A program made the translations under genes and the position numbers. A stretch of DNA of 64,000 nt from Flavobacteriales bacterium (lineage in GTDB: Bacteria; Bacteroidota; Bacteroidia; UBA10329). Position 1 is the first letter of the stretch; each line of letters opens with the position of its first letter. Below the pieces are notes generated by a model, which did not search any database, was not told the origin of the DNA, and was given only the letters and a program-made list of their open reading frames with translations. The DNA lies in assembly GCA_016124845.1 (NCBI GenBank), contig WGMW01000007.1:1-64000 (forward strand), given 5' to 3'. Of this stretch, positions 50,377 to 61,329 are shown in pieces.

Positions 50377-53300
50377 GTGAAACAACTATTCTCGCTTCTC
50401 GCAATCCTGTTTTTCATAACTGTGCAGCGGGTCTCGGCCACGCATATCGTTGGTGGAGAACTCGTTTACACGTATCTCGGCAACAGTCAATACGCCATTA
50501 CATTGGTGGTTTACCGAGATTGTCTTAGCGGTCAGGCACCGTTTGATGACCCTGCGGCAATAGGCATTTTCAATTCCTCTGGAACCCTGGTGCAAGACCT
50601 GAGTTTTTCGTTGGATTCTATTGTTCAACTTCAATCAACCATCAATTCGAGTTGCGTTACTGCTCCGAACAGCGTTTGTACTGAGGCAGGATACTATACG
50701 GACATTGTCACCTTGCCACCTACACCTGGAGGTTATACCATTGCCTATCAGCGGTGTTGCAGGAATTCCGTGGTTCAGAATATCGTTGATCCCGGAAACG
50801 TTGGGGCTACTTATGTGGCAACCATTCCCGGTTCAGGGTCAAGTCCCGACAACAGCAGCCCTATTTGGAGTAACCTTCCGCCACTTTACGTTTGCGCCAA
50901 TCTTCCATGGCAGTTCGACCATTCTGCATTCGATCTTGATGGAGACTCTTTGGTCTATTCGCTTTGCACGCCTTATTCCGGGGCAACGTCAAGTTCACCT
51001 CAACCGAATCCACCTGGAGCACCACCTTACACGCCTATTTCGTGGCAAGCACCTTATTCCATAAATGATATGATGGGAGGAGTTCCACTCACCATCGATC
51101 CGCAAACTGGTGAATTGAATGCGACTCCCAATGCGATTGGAACGTATGTGATCGGAATGTGTGTGCAGGAATATCGGAACGGTGTGCTGCTTGGAGAGAC
51201 GAGGAGATGTATTCAGATCAACGTGGTCAACTGTCAGGCTCCTGTTGCCTTTCCGGATGACATCAATGAAGTGATACCGAACTCATTCATCAACTGTACT
51301 GAGTTTGTAGAATTCAATGCAAGCAGTTCTTCAGGTTTCAATATCTGGTGGGATTTCGGAGACCCGACCACCACCTCGGATCAATCTACACAGCAGAGTC
51401 CGAGTTGGACTTATCCCGGTCCGGGAACATACGATCTGACGCTTGTTGTGTACAATCCCATCAACCCGAACGACCCATTGTGTACAGACACGACCGTACA
51501 GCAGGTAACGGTTCAGCCGCAGGTGTTGCCCAATGCAGGCCCCGATACGGCAACCTGCCCTGGGATTCCGGTTCAGATCGGTGCTCCCGCCATTCCCGGA
51601 TGGACATATTCTTGGTCTCCAACAACAGGGTTGGACAACCCGAACAGTTCGCAGCCAACAGCTTCCATAACCGGTCAGACAACTTATGTGCTAACCGCGT
51701 TTGATTCGGAGGGATGTTCTGGTACAGACACGGTTACGGTCGGTCTGCTTTCCAACGCAAGCGCCAACGCTGGGCAAGACGTTCAGATCTGTCCGGGCGA
51801 TTCGGTTCAGTTGAATGCTTCGGGCGGTGTGGATTATGCATGGTTCCCGGTTTCCTTCATTGATAACATATCAGTTTCTAATCCTACGGTTTATCCTCCG
51901 GTTACAACCAACTATATTGTAGGAGTGACCAATGCTGACGGATGTGTTGGGTTGGATACGGTGCAGGTACAGGTCTTTCAACCGCAACTATCAGTCTCGC
52001 CATCTGTGACGATCTGCGTTGGAGACACGGTTCAATTAACTGCCAGCGGAGCGGTAACCTACAGTTGGTCGCCTACGGTGAACATCTCAGATGCAAATGT
52101 GGCGAACCCCGAAGTTTGGCCTGCTTCGACCACAACCTATGTTGTTGATGCCACGGATGCGAACGGATGCGAACTATCTGATTCTGTTCAGGTAACGGTT
52201 CAGCCACTGCCTGTGGCAAATGCTGGTGCTGACGTTGCCATCTGCTTTGGCGAGTGTACAACCTTGCAGGCATCTGGTGGCGACACGTACAGTTGGTCTC
52301 CTGCAACGGGTCTTTCCGATGCCAATTCGAGTAGTCCAGAAGCCTGTCCGCAAGTTACCACCACCTATGTGGTGACCGTGAGTGATAATATCGGTTGTTC
52401 TTCAACCGATACGGTTACAGTAACCGTTAATCCATTGCCGACAGTCGGTGCAGGAGCGGATCAAACGCTCTGCCTGGGGCAGTCTGTACAATTGCAGGCA
52501 ACGGGTGCAGATTCATACGTTTGGACTCCGACCACAGGTCTTTCCGATGCCAATATTTCCAATCCGACCGCTCAACCTTCCGTTCCTACCGATTATGTGG
52601 TGGAGGGAACGGATGCCAACGGTTGTTCGAATACGGACACCGTTCTGGTGGATGTGTTCTTGGTGGATGCCATCGGAGATACGATCATCTGTATCGGAGA
52701 TCAGGCGCAATTAGGTGTTGTTGGCGGGGTGAGCTGGACCTGGACTCCTGCCACCGGGCTTTCCGATCCGAATGCGCAATTCCCAACCGCCTCACCAACA
52801 ACCACAACGGTTTACACGGTTGTTGGGGATGATGGCAGCGGTTGTCTGGCAAGTGATACAGTAACAGTTGTGGTAAGTCCGCTTCCTACAGCTTTCGCAG
52901 GATTTGATCAAGGCGTTTGCGCTGGAAGCAATGTTCAGTTGAATGCTACGGGAGGCGTTGGCTACCAATGGTCGCCCACAACAGGCCTTTCCAACCCGAA
53001 CATTTCCAATCCTATCGTCACCTTCTCTTCAGATACGGCTACGTACGTGGTTACGGTTACCGACATTATCGGCTGTTCAAGTTCAGATTCAGTAACCGTT
53101 TGGCAAGAACCGCTACCGAATGCATTGGCAGGGCCTGATACGACCATCTGCGCGGGAGAAAGTGTGCAGTTGTTTTCTTCGGGAGGGCAGACCTACAGTT
53201 GGAGCCCAACATCGGGATTGAACAATCCGAATATCCACAACCCGATCGCTACACCGTTGAGCACAACCACATATACGGTAACGGTCGGTCAGCCAACGGG

Positions 53301-55263
53301 TAATTTGGTGTTCAACGGAGACTTTTCGCAAGGAAATGTCGGCTTTGGAAGCGATTACGGTTACTCCACCAATCTCATTCCAGAAGGGCTTTACAGCGTG
53401 GTAATAGATGCAAATGATGTGCATCCATCGTTCCATGGCCTCGGCCATACGGGCAATGCGCCCGTAGATAGCTTCCTGGTGGTGAATGGTGCTGGAACAC
53501 CTAACCAAAGCGTGTGGTGTCAGACCGTTTCGGTGTCGCCCAATACCGATTATTACTTCGGTACATGGGTGAGTTCGGTAAGTGCGAACAGTCCGGCCAT
53601 TCTCCAGTTCTCGATCAACGGACAAGTGCTTGGTGCTCCGTTCAATGCGCCTTTCAACATCAATAACTGGGCGCAGTTTTACGAGACATGGAACTCAGGA
53701 AATGCGACCACGGCCACCATTTGCGTGGTGAATCAGAACACGAATGTCGGTGGAAATGACTTTGCTTTGGATGACATCACGTTCAGTACATTCTGTACGA
53801 ATACGGCACAGGTTACCGTAACCGTGAATCCGCTGCCAAATGCGAATGCCGGACCGGATCAAGCGATCTGTTCGGGTGATGGAACGCAGATGTCGGGTTC
53901 TGGAGGAGTGACCTATCAGTGGGTTCCACCGATCGGTTTGGCGGATCCGACCAACCCTACAACCGATGCCAACCCGAACCAGACGACCACCTATACGTTG
54001 ATCGTTCAGGACAATATTGGCTGCGAGGCCACCGACCAGATGACGTTGACGGTGAACCCGCTTCCTGTTGCCAATGCCGGACCGGATCAAGAAATCTGTA
54101 TCGGAGAGAGCGTTGTACTGCAAGGTTCCGGTGGAACGGGGTATCAATGGAGTCCTTCAACATATTTGGATGATGCGAACGCGCAGTTGCCAATTTCAAC
54201 TGCCGAGCAGACCACGACCTACACGGTGACCGTGACCGATAACAACAACTGTGTTGATACGGATGAAATGACCGTGACGGTGAATCCGCTACCGGTTGTA
54301 GATGCCGGTGTTGACAGTATGATCTGCGCCAACGGAAGTCTTGTGCTCCATGCAACAGGGGCTGACAGCTACAATTGGAGTCCGCTGGTGGGCATCAGCG
54401 ATCCTCAGAGTGCCGATCCAACGGCCTCTCCGCTGGTTCCGACCGTGTATCTTGTAACCGGAACAGATGTCAACGGATGTGTGAATTCTGACTCGGTGAG
54501 CATTACCATTTTCTCCGTGACTGCATGGCCGGATAGTATTATCTGCTTGAATGATAGCGTGCAGGCGTTTGTAAGTAGTGGTGCCACCTTCAGTTGGACT
54601 CCAACAGATGGCGTCAGCGATCCAAGTTCAGGCTCACCATATCTGAGTCCGAATGGAACGACCACTTACACCGTGAATGTGACCAGCGCATACGGTTGCG
54701 AAGCATCCGCAGATGTGACCATTGGTATTCTGACACTTCCTATTTCAGCGTTCCAAGCATCGTTTGAGCCAAGTTGCGATGGCATTTACGCCACGTTCGG
54801 AAACAACTCCGAGAACAGCGAAACCTATTATTGGATTTTTGGCGATGGTTCTATTTCGACCGAATTTGAGCCGACCCATACTTACCAACCGGGACAGGGA
54901 AGCGTGATCACGCTTTACACGTACAACAATGATAGTCTGTGTGTGGATTCGGTCACCATCGATTTCTCAAACCAATGGTTCGGGAACGATACGATTGACA
55001 TTGCTTATGCGACTGCATTCACGCCCAATTTCGATGGCATCAACGATTGCTTCAAACCCGGATTCGATGGTCGTTTCAGCGATTGCTACGAGTTGCAGGT
55101 GTTCAACCGTTGGGGAGCGCTTATCTTTGAATCAACCGCAGGTCAGAACCATTGCTGGGATGGCCGCACCAAAGCAGGCAAGCGTTGCGATGAAGGAACG
55201 TACTACTACATTTCTTCGGTGAACGGTTACAAGAAGAAGGGCTACGTAACGCTCATTTATTAA
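50377..55263 (+). CDS. Giant type IX-secreted protein with twelve Ig-like repeats and a lectin-like insert
   Basis: This 1628-residue protein begins GTG (VKQLFSLLAILFFITVQRVSA, signal peptide). A Bacteroidota N-terminal domain follows (THIVGGELVYTYLG, to about 300), then a PKD domain (NIWWDFGDP). Twelve tandem ~75-residue repeats come next, of the form 'AGxDxxICxGxxVxL...YxWSPxxGLSDxN...TTTYxVTVxDxxGC'. After the eighth repeat a ~165-residue domain (NLVFNGDFSQGNVGFGSDY...ALDDITFSTFC) is inserted. A last PKD and the gliding-motility C-terminal sorting domain (FTPNFDGINDCFKPGF, ELQVFNRWGALIF, GTYYYI) end it. It is likely a cell-surface adhesin or fibre. Confidence 0.88.
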   Translation: MKQLFSLLAILFFITVQRVSATHIVGGELVYTYLGNSQYAITLVVYRDCLSGQAPFDDPAAIGIFNSSGTLVQDLSFSLDSIVQLQSTINSSCVTAPNSVCTEAGYYTDIVTLPPTPGGYTIAYQRCCRNSVVQNIVDPGNVGATYVATIPGSGSSPDNSSPIWSNLPPLYVCANLPWQFDHSAFDLDGDSLVYSLCTPYSGATSSSPQPNPPGAPPYTPISWQAPYSINDMMGGVPLTIDPQTGELNATPNAIGTYVIGMCVQEYRNGVLLGETRRCIQINVVNCQAPVAFPDDINEVIPNSFINCTEFVEFNASSSSGFNIWWDFGDPTTTSDQSTQQSPSWTYPGPGTYDLTLVVYNPINPNDPLCTDTTVQQVTVQPQVLPNAGPDTATCPGIPVQIGAPAIPGWTYSWSPTTGLDNPNSSQPTASITGQTTYVLTAFDSEGCSGTDTVTVGLLSNASANAGQDVQICPGDSVQLNASGGVDYAWFPVSFIDNISVSNPTVYPPVTTNYIVGVTNADGCVGLDTVQVQVFQPQLSVSPSVTICVGDTVQLTASGAVTYSWSPTVNISDANVANPEVWPASTTTYVVDATDANGCELSDSVQVTVQPLPVANAGADVAICFGECTTLQASGGDTYSWSPATGLSDANSSSPEACPQVTTTYVVTVSDNIGCSSTDTVTVTVNPLPTVGAGADQTLCLGQSVQLQATGADSYVWTPTTGLSDANISNPTAQPSVPTDYVVEGTDANGCSNTDTVLVDVFLVDAIGDTIICIGDQAQLGVVGGVSWTWTPATGLSDPNAQFPTASPTTTTVYTVVGDDGSGCLASDTVTVVVSPLPTAFAGFDQGVCAGSNVQLNATGGVGYQWSPTTGLSNPNISNPIVTFSSDTATYVVTVTDIIGCSSSDSVTVWQEPLPNALAGPDTTICAGESVQLFSSGGQTYSWSPTSGLNNPNIHNPIATPLSTTTYTVTVGQPTGNLVFNGDFSQGNVGFGSDYGYSTNLIPEGLYSVVIDANDVHPSFHGLGHTGNAPVDSFLVVNGAGTPNQSVWCQTVSVSPNTDYYFGTWVSSVSANSPAILQFSINGQVLGAPFNAPFNINNWAQFYETWNSGNATTATICVVNQNTNVGGNDFALDDITFSTFCTNTAQVTVTVNPLPNANAGPDQAICSGDGTQMSGSGGVTYQWVPPIGLADPTNPTTDANPNQTTTYTLIVQDNIGCEATDQMTLTVNPLPVANAGPDQEICIGESVVLQGSGGTGYQWSPSTYLDDANAQLPISTAEQTTTYTVTVTDNNNCVDTDEMTVTVNPLPVVDAGVDSMICANGSLVLHATGADSYNWSPLVGISDPQSADPTASPLVPTVYLVTGTDVNGCVNSDSVSITIFSVTAWPDSIICLNDSVQAFVSSGATFSWTPTDGVSDPSSGSPYLSPNGTTTYTVNVTSAYGCEASADVTIGILTLPISAFQASFEPSCDGIYATFGNNSENSETYYWIFGDGSISTEFEPTHTYQPGQGSVITLYTYNNDSLCVDSVTIDFSNQWFGNDTIDIAYATAFTPNFDGINDCFKPGFDGRFSDCYELQVFNRWGALIFESTAGQNHCWDGRTKAGKRCDEGTYYYISSVNGYKKKGYVTLIY

Positions 55264-55283
55264 AGTAAGATCAAGATCGAGAT

Positions 55284-58200
55284 ATGGAAAGATGGGGTTT
55301 CAGAATAGTGTTTTCGACTTTTCTAACCCTCTGCGTTTCCATTGTCGGCTTGGCGGACAATCCACCAAAGTTCATTGAGAACAAAGGGCAACTGCCCGAG
55401 AATGTGGAGTTCAAACTCCGGGTGGCCAATGCCGATCTGTATTTCGAGAAAGACCGATTGACCTTCAGTTTCTACGCGCCAGAGTTGCTGCATACGGATC
55501 ATCATCAGCAACTATCGGCCAATGCCAAGTTGGGAGGTCATGCTTACCAGATGGTTTTCGGTGGAGCAGATGGCGATGCAAAGGTGAAACCGACCGGTCG
55601 CATGTTTCCAGATTACAGCAATTACATCACCGCCAAGTATCAGGTTGGGCATGTGCGCTCCTATGACCGAATTCGCTATCAGAACATTTACCAAGGCATC
55701 GACCTTGAGTATTTCGGACGTGGCGGTCATCTGAAATATGATGTGATCATTGCGCCAGAAGCCGATATCGATCAGCTTCAAATGCAATATGAAGGCGCGA
55801 ACAGCATTCACCTGAAAAATGGTCGGTTGGTGATTGAGAATACTTACAACACGGTGGAAGAGTCGATTCCATTGGCTTACCAAATTGTCAACGGTAAAAA
55901 GATTCAAGTCGCTTGTCGCTACAAGTTACGCGGCAATACTGTGAGTTTTGTGTTTCCTGATGGGTACGATTCGCAACACGAACTGGTGATCGACCCAACG
56001 TTGGTCTTTGCAAGTTATTCTGGGTCTACTTCAGACAATTTCGGGTTTACTGCAACGTATGACGATGCTGGTGCGCTCTACGGTGGTGGCTTCGCTTACG
56101 GGCTTGGCTATCCTTACGTAACGGGTTCTTACGCTGCCACTTTTGGCGGGGTTCGCGATATGACCATTTCCAAATTCACACCTGATGGAACCGGTCTTGA
56201 ATACTCAACCTATATCGGTGGAGATGACATGGATGCACCGCACAGCATGGTGGTCAACAGCCAAGGAGAACTGGTTATTTTGGGTACGACAGGCTCCAGC
56301 AATTTCCCGACAACACCAAACGCATTCGACAATACTTTTGGCGGTGGCACTTACGCGCAATATGTGTACAACGGTGCCGAATATTCCAACGGTTCGGACA
56401 TCAGCGTCACGGTTCTGAGTGCGGATGGTTCTTCGTTGGTCGGATCCACCTATTTGGGCGGTTCACTGAATGATGGCCTGAACCAGAATGCCACGTTGCG
56501 GTACAACTACAACGATGTTTTCCGTGGTGAGGTCATCGTGGATGCGGATGATAACATCTATGTGGCCATGACCACCGAATCGTCCGATTTTCCAGTTACG
56601 ACCGGTGCCTTCGGACAATCGCTTAACGGAACGCAGGATGCCTGTCTTGCCAAGTTCAATCCCGATCTTTCTGTGCTGGAATGGTGTACCTGTCTTGGTG
56701 GAAGTGGGGCAGACGCGGGTTATTCGCTCAAGATCAGTTCTACCGATGATGTCTATCTCACAGGAGGAACCACCAGTCAGGACTTTCCCATTGCCGGAAC
56801 GGCTTTGAACGCCACCTACCAAGGAGGTTCGGCTGATGGTTTCGTGGCACATGTTTCTGCCGATGGCTCTGGTCTTTTGTATTCGTCATACATCGGAACC
56901 TCGCTATACGATCAGTCTTTTTTTGTGGAGGTGGATAATGACGGAGACGTGTATCTGTACGGTCAAACAACTGGCAGTTATCCCGTTTCAAGCGGTGTCT
57001 ATTCGAACAATAATGGCAAGCAGTTCATTCAAAAAATAACGCCCGATCTTTCTACAAGCATCTACTCAACGGTATTCGGCAGCGGTTCCTCCACCATCAA
57101 TCTCTCGCCTACGGCATTTCTGGTTGACATCTGCGAGCGCGTTTACATCTCAGGTTGGGGTGGTGCGGTCAATGCTACGCCTTATGCAAATGCAGGTGGC
57201 AATACCTTCAACATGCCAACTACATCTGATGCGGTTCAGCAGACAACAGATGGAAGTGATTTCTACTTTTTGGTGCTGGAGACGGATGCGAGTTCGCTGC
57301 TTTACGCCACGTATTACGGAGGTGCGAGTGAAGAACATGTCGATGGAGGAACAAGTCGATTTGATCCGAACGGAGTCATTTATCAAGCTGTTTGCGCGGC
57401 CTGCGGTGCGGCCAACGATTTTCCAACCACGCCTGGAGTTTGGTCAGAGACGGATCAGTCGGGTACGAATGAGTGCAACCTCGGTGTAATCAAACTGGCC
57501 ATGGAACTTTCTACCGTTGATGTACAGATCTCATCCGGACTGAACGTTACGGGTTGCGCACCGCTCGAAGTTCAGTTCGAATCCACCATTACCAATGCGT
57601 CCGATTTCATGTGGTATTTCGACAATGGCGATTCATCCGATCTGGCCAACCCTGTTTTCACGTACGATACGCCTGGCGTTTACGAGGTTCTTCTTGTGGG
57701 GAGTGGCGTTATTTCCTGTACCGGAACTCCGTTTACAGATACGGCCGTTGCCACGATAACTGTTGGGCAACTAACGGATGCTGCTGATGCTGGAAACGGT
57801 GCAAGCCTTTGTCCGGGAGATTCCGCCATGATCGGCTCTGACGCTGTTTCCGGCTACAGTTACAGTTGGTCTCCGACCTCAACGCTGAGCGATTCTACGG
57901 TGGCGCAACCATACGCATCTCCGACCGAAGAAACGTGGTATCATCTCACCATAACAAATCAGGAAGGTTGTGAGGATTCTGATTCGGTATTGGTGTCTGT
58001 TTTCGGTATTGATGTCTATCCCGACACGACCCTGTGCAATGGCGATAGCGTGATGATAACGGTTGTTGGTGGAACGGAATTCCTTTGGTCGCCAACAGTT
58101 GGTGTAAGCGATTCAACCAGTTCCAATCCGTACATCGTGGCCGGATTTGCGGAAATGTACACGGTCACCGCATCAGATGGTGCGTGTCAGGATACTGCCG

Positions 58201-58754
58201 TGGTTCACATCAGTTCGGTCCCTTCGCCATCGGCAGATTTCGATGTGGCGATAAGTCAGAGCTGCTTGGGAGATTCGGTCAGTTTTGTGGCGATGCAAGA
58301 TGGAGCAGATGCCTACCATTGGAATATTGACGGATATGAAACAGACGAACCGAATCCGACCCTTTTCCTGGAGCCGAACAATGGACCGTTGGTGACGCTA
58401 ACGGTTACTACCGAAAATGGCGCATGCTCCGATTCGCTCACGGTTGATTACAGCAACGGTTGGTTTACCGATGATTCGTTGGCCGTGAAGTACCCGAACG
58501 TTTTCACGCCCAACGGAGATGGCTACAACGATTGTTTCAAGCCTGATTTTCTGGGCAATTTGGATGACTGCTATACCTTGAAGGTTTTCAGTCGATGGGG
58601 ACGTTTGCTGTACGATTCTGAGAAGATGGGCGGCAACTGCTGGGATGGGAAGCAGCGCACAGACGGAATGGTCAAGGAGGGAACGTACTATTACATTGCC
58701 AACGTGCGTGGCATGGATCATGCAGGATTCGTGACCGTGCTTTATCCGAAATGA
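55284..58754 (+). CDS. Type IX-secreted beta-propeller (SBBP) protein
   Basis: This 1156-residue protein has a signal peptide (1-24), then the 'FIENKGQLPENVEF' N-terminal domain typical of Bacteroidota SBBP proteins. SBBP-type repeats follow (about 240-690; TPDGTGLEYSTYIGGDDMD, LSVLEWCTCLGGSGADAGYS). A PKD domain has FMWYFDNGDSSDLANPVFTY. Two copies of the 'CPGDS...WSPTSTLSDS...TWYHLTITNQEGC' module are like those in the preceding protein. The C-terminal sorting domain (FTPNGDGYNDCFKPDFLG, LKVFSRWGRLLYD) ends it. It follows the giant protein by 20 bases, likely one operon; its last four bases overlap the carboxypeptidase start. Confidence 0.85.
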   Translation: MERWGFRIVFSTFLTLCVSIVGLADNPPKFIENKGQLPENVEFKLRVANADLYFEKDRLTFSFYAPELLHTDHHQQLSANAKLGGHAYQMVFGGADGDAKVKPTGRMFPDYSNYITAKYQVGHVRSYDRIRYQNIYQGIDLEYFGRGGHLKYDVIIAPEADIDQLQMQYEGANSIHLKNGRLVIENTYNTVEESIPLAYQIVNGKKIQVACRYKLRGNTVSFVFPDGYDSQHELVIDPTLVFASYSGSTSDNFGFTATYDDAGALYGGGFAYGLGYPYVTGSYAATFGGVRDMTISKFTPDGTGLEYSTYIGGDDMDAPHSMVVNSQGELVILGTTGSSNFPTTPNAFDNTFGGGTYAQYVYNGAEYSNGSDISVTVLSADGSSLVGSTYLGGSLNDGLNQNATLRYNYNDVFRGEVIVDADDNIYVAMTTESSDFPVTTGAFGQSLNGTQDACLAKFNPDLSVLEWCTCLGGSGADAGYSLKISSTDDVYLTGGTTSQDFPIAGTALNATYQGGSADGFVAHVSADGSGLLYSSYIGTSLYDQSFFVEVDNDGDVYLYGQTTGSYPVSSGVYSNNNGKQFIQKITPDLSTSIYSTVFGSGSSTINLSPTAFLVDICERVYISGWGGAVNATPYANAGGNTFNMPTTSDAVQQTTDGSDFYFLVLETDASSLLYATYYGGASEEHVDGGTSRFDPNGVIYQAVCAACGAANDFPTTPGVWSETDQSGTNECNLGVIKLAMELSTVDVQISSGLNVTGCAPLEVQFESTITNASDFMWYFDNGDSSDLANPVFTYDTPGVYEVLLVGSGVISCTGTPFTDTAVATITVGQLTDAADAGNGASLCPGDSAMIGSDAVSGYSYSWSPTSTLSDSTVAQPYASPTEETWYHLTITNQEGCEDSDSVLVSVFGIDVYPDTTLCNGDSVMITVVGGTEFLWSPTVGVSDSTSSNPYIVAGFAEMYTVTASDGACQDTAVVHISSVPSPSADFDVAISQSCLGDSVSFVAMQDGADAYHWNIDGYETDEPNPTLFLEPNNGPLVTLTVTTENGACSDSLTVDYSNGWFTDDSLAVKYPNVFTPNGDGYNDCFKPDFLGNLDDCYTLKVFSRWGRLLYDSEKMGGNCWDGKQRTDGMVKEGTYYYIANVRGMDHAGFVTVLYPK

Positions 58755-59473
58755 GAATTTTCATCACTGTTTTCCTGATCGCGCTCGCGGGTTCTGCCCA
58801 AGCGCAACCGGTCGATTCGTTGCAATACGTGCTCGGGCGGTTCGATTATATTAAGCATGCTGATTTTGTGAAGATTCCATCGGCATACGCCAATAAAGAA
58901 GAAATGTACTTGAGGAAAGAAGCGTTGGACGCATTCAAACTCATGCGACAAGCAGCGGTGAAGGATGGTGTGAACCTCACCATCATTTCAGCCACGCGAA
59001 ATTTTGACCATCAGAAACGCATTTGGGAAGCCAAGTGGAACGGACAACGTTTGGTGAATGGCCAGAACCTGAGAACCACCATTCCAGATGAGGCAGCACG
59101 CACTAAGGAAATTCTGAAGTACAGTTCCATGCCGGGAACTTCCCGTCATCATTGGGGAACCGACATCGACATCAATTCACTCAGCTCCAACTATTTCCAA
59201 AGTGGAAAGGGCAAGAAGGAATACGAATGGCTGCGCGACCATGCTTACGAATTCGGTTTCTGCCAAGTGTATTCGCAAAAGGGAACAGACCGACCGAACG
59301 GTTACGAAGAAGAAGAATGGCATTGGAGTTACATTCCGCTGGCGCGAACGTTTTTACGGTATCACCAAAAACACGTAACGGCCAAACAGATCACCGATTT
59401 TGATGGAAGCGATGCTTTGCCGCTTTCAGAAATCTCGAAATACGTGAATGGAATTGCACCTGAGTGTAAGTGA
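58751..59473 (+). CDS. VanY-type D-alanyl-D-alanine carboxypeptidase (M15B)
   Basis: This 240-residue exported peptidase has a signal peptide (MRIFITVFLIALAGSAQA). Metal-binding motifs of the M15 family are present: SRHHWGTDIDI (His and Asp ligands) and EEEEWHWSYIP (catalytic Glu and third His). It trims the terminal D-Ala of peptidoglycan stems. Complete. Its ATG overlaps the stop of the preceding gene (ATGA), so it is translationally coupled to the secreted-protein operon. Confidence 0.85.
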   Translation: MRIFITVFLIALAGSAQAQPVDSLQYVLGRFDYIKHADFVKIPSAYANKEEMYLRKEALDAFKLMRQAAVKDGVNLTIISATRNFDHQKRIWEAKWNGQRLVNGQNLRTTIPDEAARTKEILKYSSMPGTSRHHWGTDIDINSLSSNYFQSGKGKKEYEWLRDHAYEFGFCQVYSQKGTDRPNGYEEEEWHWSYIPLARTFLRYHQKHVTAKQITDFDGSDALPLSEISKYVNGIAPECK

Positions 59474-59479
59474 GTATTC

Positions 59480-59701
59480 ATGTTTTACAATCATCCATAC
59501 GGCTGGAGACTTTGGGTTCGTGAACGGCTCCCATGGTTTTTGATCGACCTGGGAATTGCTGACAAGGGTGAGGATTGCGAATCCGTTAACGCAGATCATC
59601 GTTGGTACAATCATGATGAGATTCATAGCAGATGCTATTTCTGCAAGAAGGAGGTCAAGGGTCAACTCTGGAAACCGGTCAATGGTCATAGAGGACGTTA
59701 G
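59480..59701 (+). CDS. Small conserved Cys/His protein
   Basis: This 73-residue basic protein contains LPWFLIDLGIADKGEDCESV and then ADHRWYNHDEIHSRCYFCKKE. The spacing of Cys and His (C-x6-H ... H-x3-H-x2-C-x2-C) suggests one zinc site. I recall similar short proteins in other Bacteroidota, with W-x-L-I-D-L-G-I-A-D-K-G-x-D-C, so I take it as a real gene of unknown function. It lies six bases after the carboxypeptidase. Confidence 0.6.
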   Translation: MFYNHPYGWRLWVRERLPWFLIDLGIADKGEDCESVNADHRWYNHDEIHSRCYFCKKEVKGQLWKPVNGHRGR

Positions 59702-59753
59702 TAACTGTCTTGATAATTCCTTGCGTGCCATTGCCCGTCCTTTGCACAAAGGA

Positions 59754-59761
59754 TAAATTTG
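59754..59761 (+). promoter_or_regulatory. Putative promoter of guaA (TTG-N20-TAAATTTG)
   Basis: TAAATTTG at 59754-59761 matches TAnnTTTG with TTG at 59731-59733 upstream. Transcription from about 59768 supports the ATG at 59781 rather than TTG 59766. Confidence 0.6.
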
Positions 59762-59780
59762 CCGTTTGAAATCCCGATTG

Positions 59781-61310
59781 ATGCAAGAGACCATTCTGAT
59801 CCTTGATTTTGGTTCGCAGTACACGCAGCTTATTGCGCGTAGAGTTCGCGAACTGAATGTTTACTGCGAGATACATCCGTTCAATAAGATCCCGGAGATA
59901 ACGGCCGATGTGAAAGGCGTTATCCTTTCTGGAAGTCCTTCTTCTGTTCGGGATGAAGGTGCTCCGATTCCTGAACTTGCCAACATCAAAGGGAAATTGC
60001 CGCTGTTGGGCGTGTGCTATGGCGCGCAGTTCTTGGCGCAATCAAATGGAGGAAATGTCGAAGCATCCAACTCGCGCGAGTACGGCCGTTCCAATCTTTC
60101 CTTTTCGGATGGCGGCAATGCGCTGATGAAAGGGGTTCCAGAAACTTCGCAGGTGTGGATGTCGCATGGCGATACCATCACCAAACTTCCAAATGGAGCC
60201 AAGTTGATCGGCAGCACCAAGGATGTGGAAGTGGCCGCGTTCTGTTTTGAGAACGAGCAGACCTATGGTATTCAATTTCATCCAGAAGTGACACACTCTT
60301 TGGATGGATTGACGCTTCTCAGAAACTTTGTGGTTGGAATTTGTGGCTGCTCACAAAACCATACAGCCGATTCATTCATTGACAGTACGGTTGCGCAATT
60401 GAAGGAGCGTTTGGGCAACGACCGCGTGGTTCTTGGACTTTCAGGCGGTGTGGACAGCAGCGTGGCTGCCATGTTGCTTTCAAAGGCCATCGGAGACAAT
60501 CTCTTCTGCATTTTTGTGGATAACGGACTACTGCGTAAGAACGAGTTCGAGACCGTTCTCCAGACCTACCAAGGGTTGGGATTGAACGTAAAAGGCGTGG
60601 ATGCCAAAGCCGATTTCCTTGGGGAATTGACAGGCGTGAGCGACCCTGAGACCAAGCGCAAGATCATCGGGCGTGTTTTCATCGATGTGTTCGATCAGGA
60701 AGCGCACCTTATAAAGGATGTTAAATGGTTGGCGCAGGGTACAATTTATCCGGATGTGATCGAGTCTGTATCGGTAAATGGACCTTCGGCCACCATCAAA
60801 TCACATCATAATGTGGGTGGTCTGCCAGAGCGAATGAAACTGAAAGTGGTGGAACCGTTGAACACACTTTTTAAGGATGAAGTGAGAGAGGTTGGGAAGC
60901 ATCTTGGCTTGCCGGAACGGCTTTTGGGGCGTCATCCGTTTCCCGGACCAGGGTTGGCCATCCGAATTCTTGGAGACATCACGCCAGAGAAAGTGCGGAT
61001 CCTTCAGGAAGTGGATCATATTTTCATTTCAGGTCTGTTGGAGCATGATCTTTACGATGAGGTTTGGCAGGCCGGTGCCATTTTTCTTCCCGTGAATTCC
61101 GTTGGTGTGATGGGCGATGAACGAACGTATGAGAATGCCGTGTGTCTGCGCGCTGTGACCTCCAGAGACGGAATGACGGCCGATTGGTGTCATCTTCCGT
61201 ATGAGTTTTTGGCCAAGGTTTCGAACGAGATCATCAATAAGGTGCGCGGCATCAATCGTGTGGTGTACGACATCTCTTCCAAGCCGCCTGCAACCATTGA
61301 GTGGGAATAG
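59781..61310 (+). CDS. guaA: GMP synthase (glutamine-hydrolysing)
   Basis: This 509-residue enzyme converts XMP to GMP. The class I glutamine amidotransferase half has [14 protein letters not shown], the nucleophile motif LGVCYGAQ and the His/Glu pair in FHPEVTHS. The ATP-pyrophosphatase half has GLSGGVDSS, and the C-terminal dimerisation domain has [12 protein letters not shown] and KPPATIEWE. Complete and normal length. It is followed 19 bases later by the LysM protein. Confidence 0.96.
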   Translation: MQETILILDFGSQYTQLIARRVRELNVYCEIHPFNKIPEITADVKGVILSGSPSSVRDEGAPIPELANIKGKLPLLGVCYGAQFLAQSNGGNVEASNSREYGRSNLSFSDGGNALMKGVPETSQVWMSHGDTITKLPNGAKLIGSTKDVEVAAFCFENEQTYGIQFHPEVTHSLDGLTLLRNFVVGICGCSQNHTADSFIDSTVAQLKERLGNDRVVLGLSGGVDSSVAAMLLSKAIGDNLFCIFVDNGLLRKNEFETVLQTYQGLGLNVKGVDAKADFLGELTGVSDPETKRKIIGRVFIDVFDQEAHLIKDVKWLAQGTIYPDVIESVSVNGPSATIKSHHNVGGLPERMKLKVVEPLNTLFKDEVREVGKHLGLPERLLGRHPFPGPGLAIRILGDITPEKVRILQEVDHIFISGLLEHDLYDEVWQAGAIFLPVNSVGVMGDERTYENAVCLRAVTSRDGMTADWCHLPYEFLAKVSNEIINKVRGINRVVYDISSKPPATIEWE

Positions 61311-61329
61311 AACGTAAGAAAGCCTCTGA

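Noticed and set aside
50377-55263. CRISPR-like repetition in the giant gene
   Set aside because: The repeats are ~225 bp, diverged and protein-coding; no short identical repeats with unique spacers were seen anywhere in the window.
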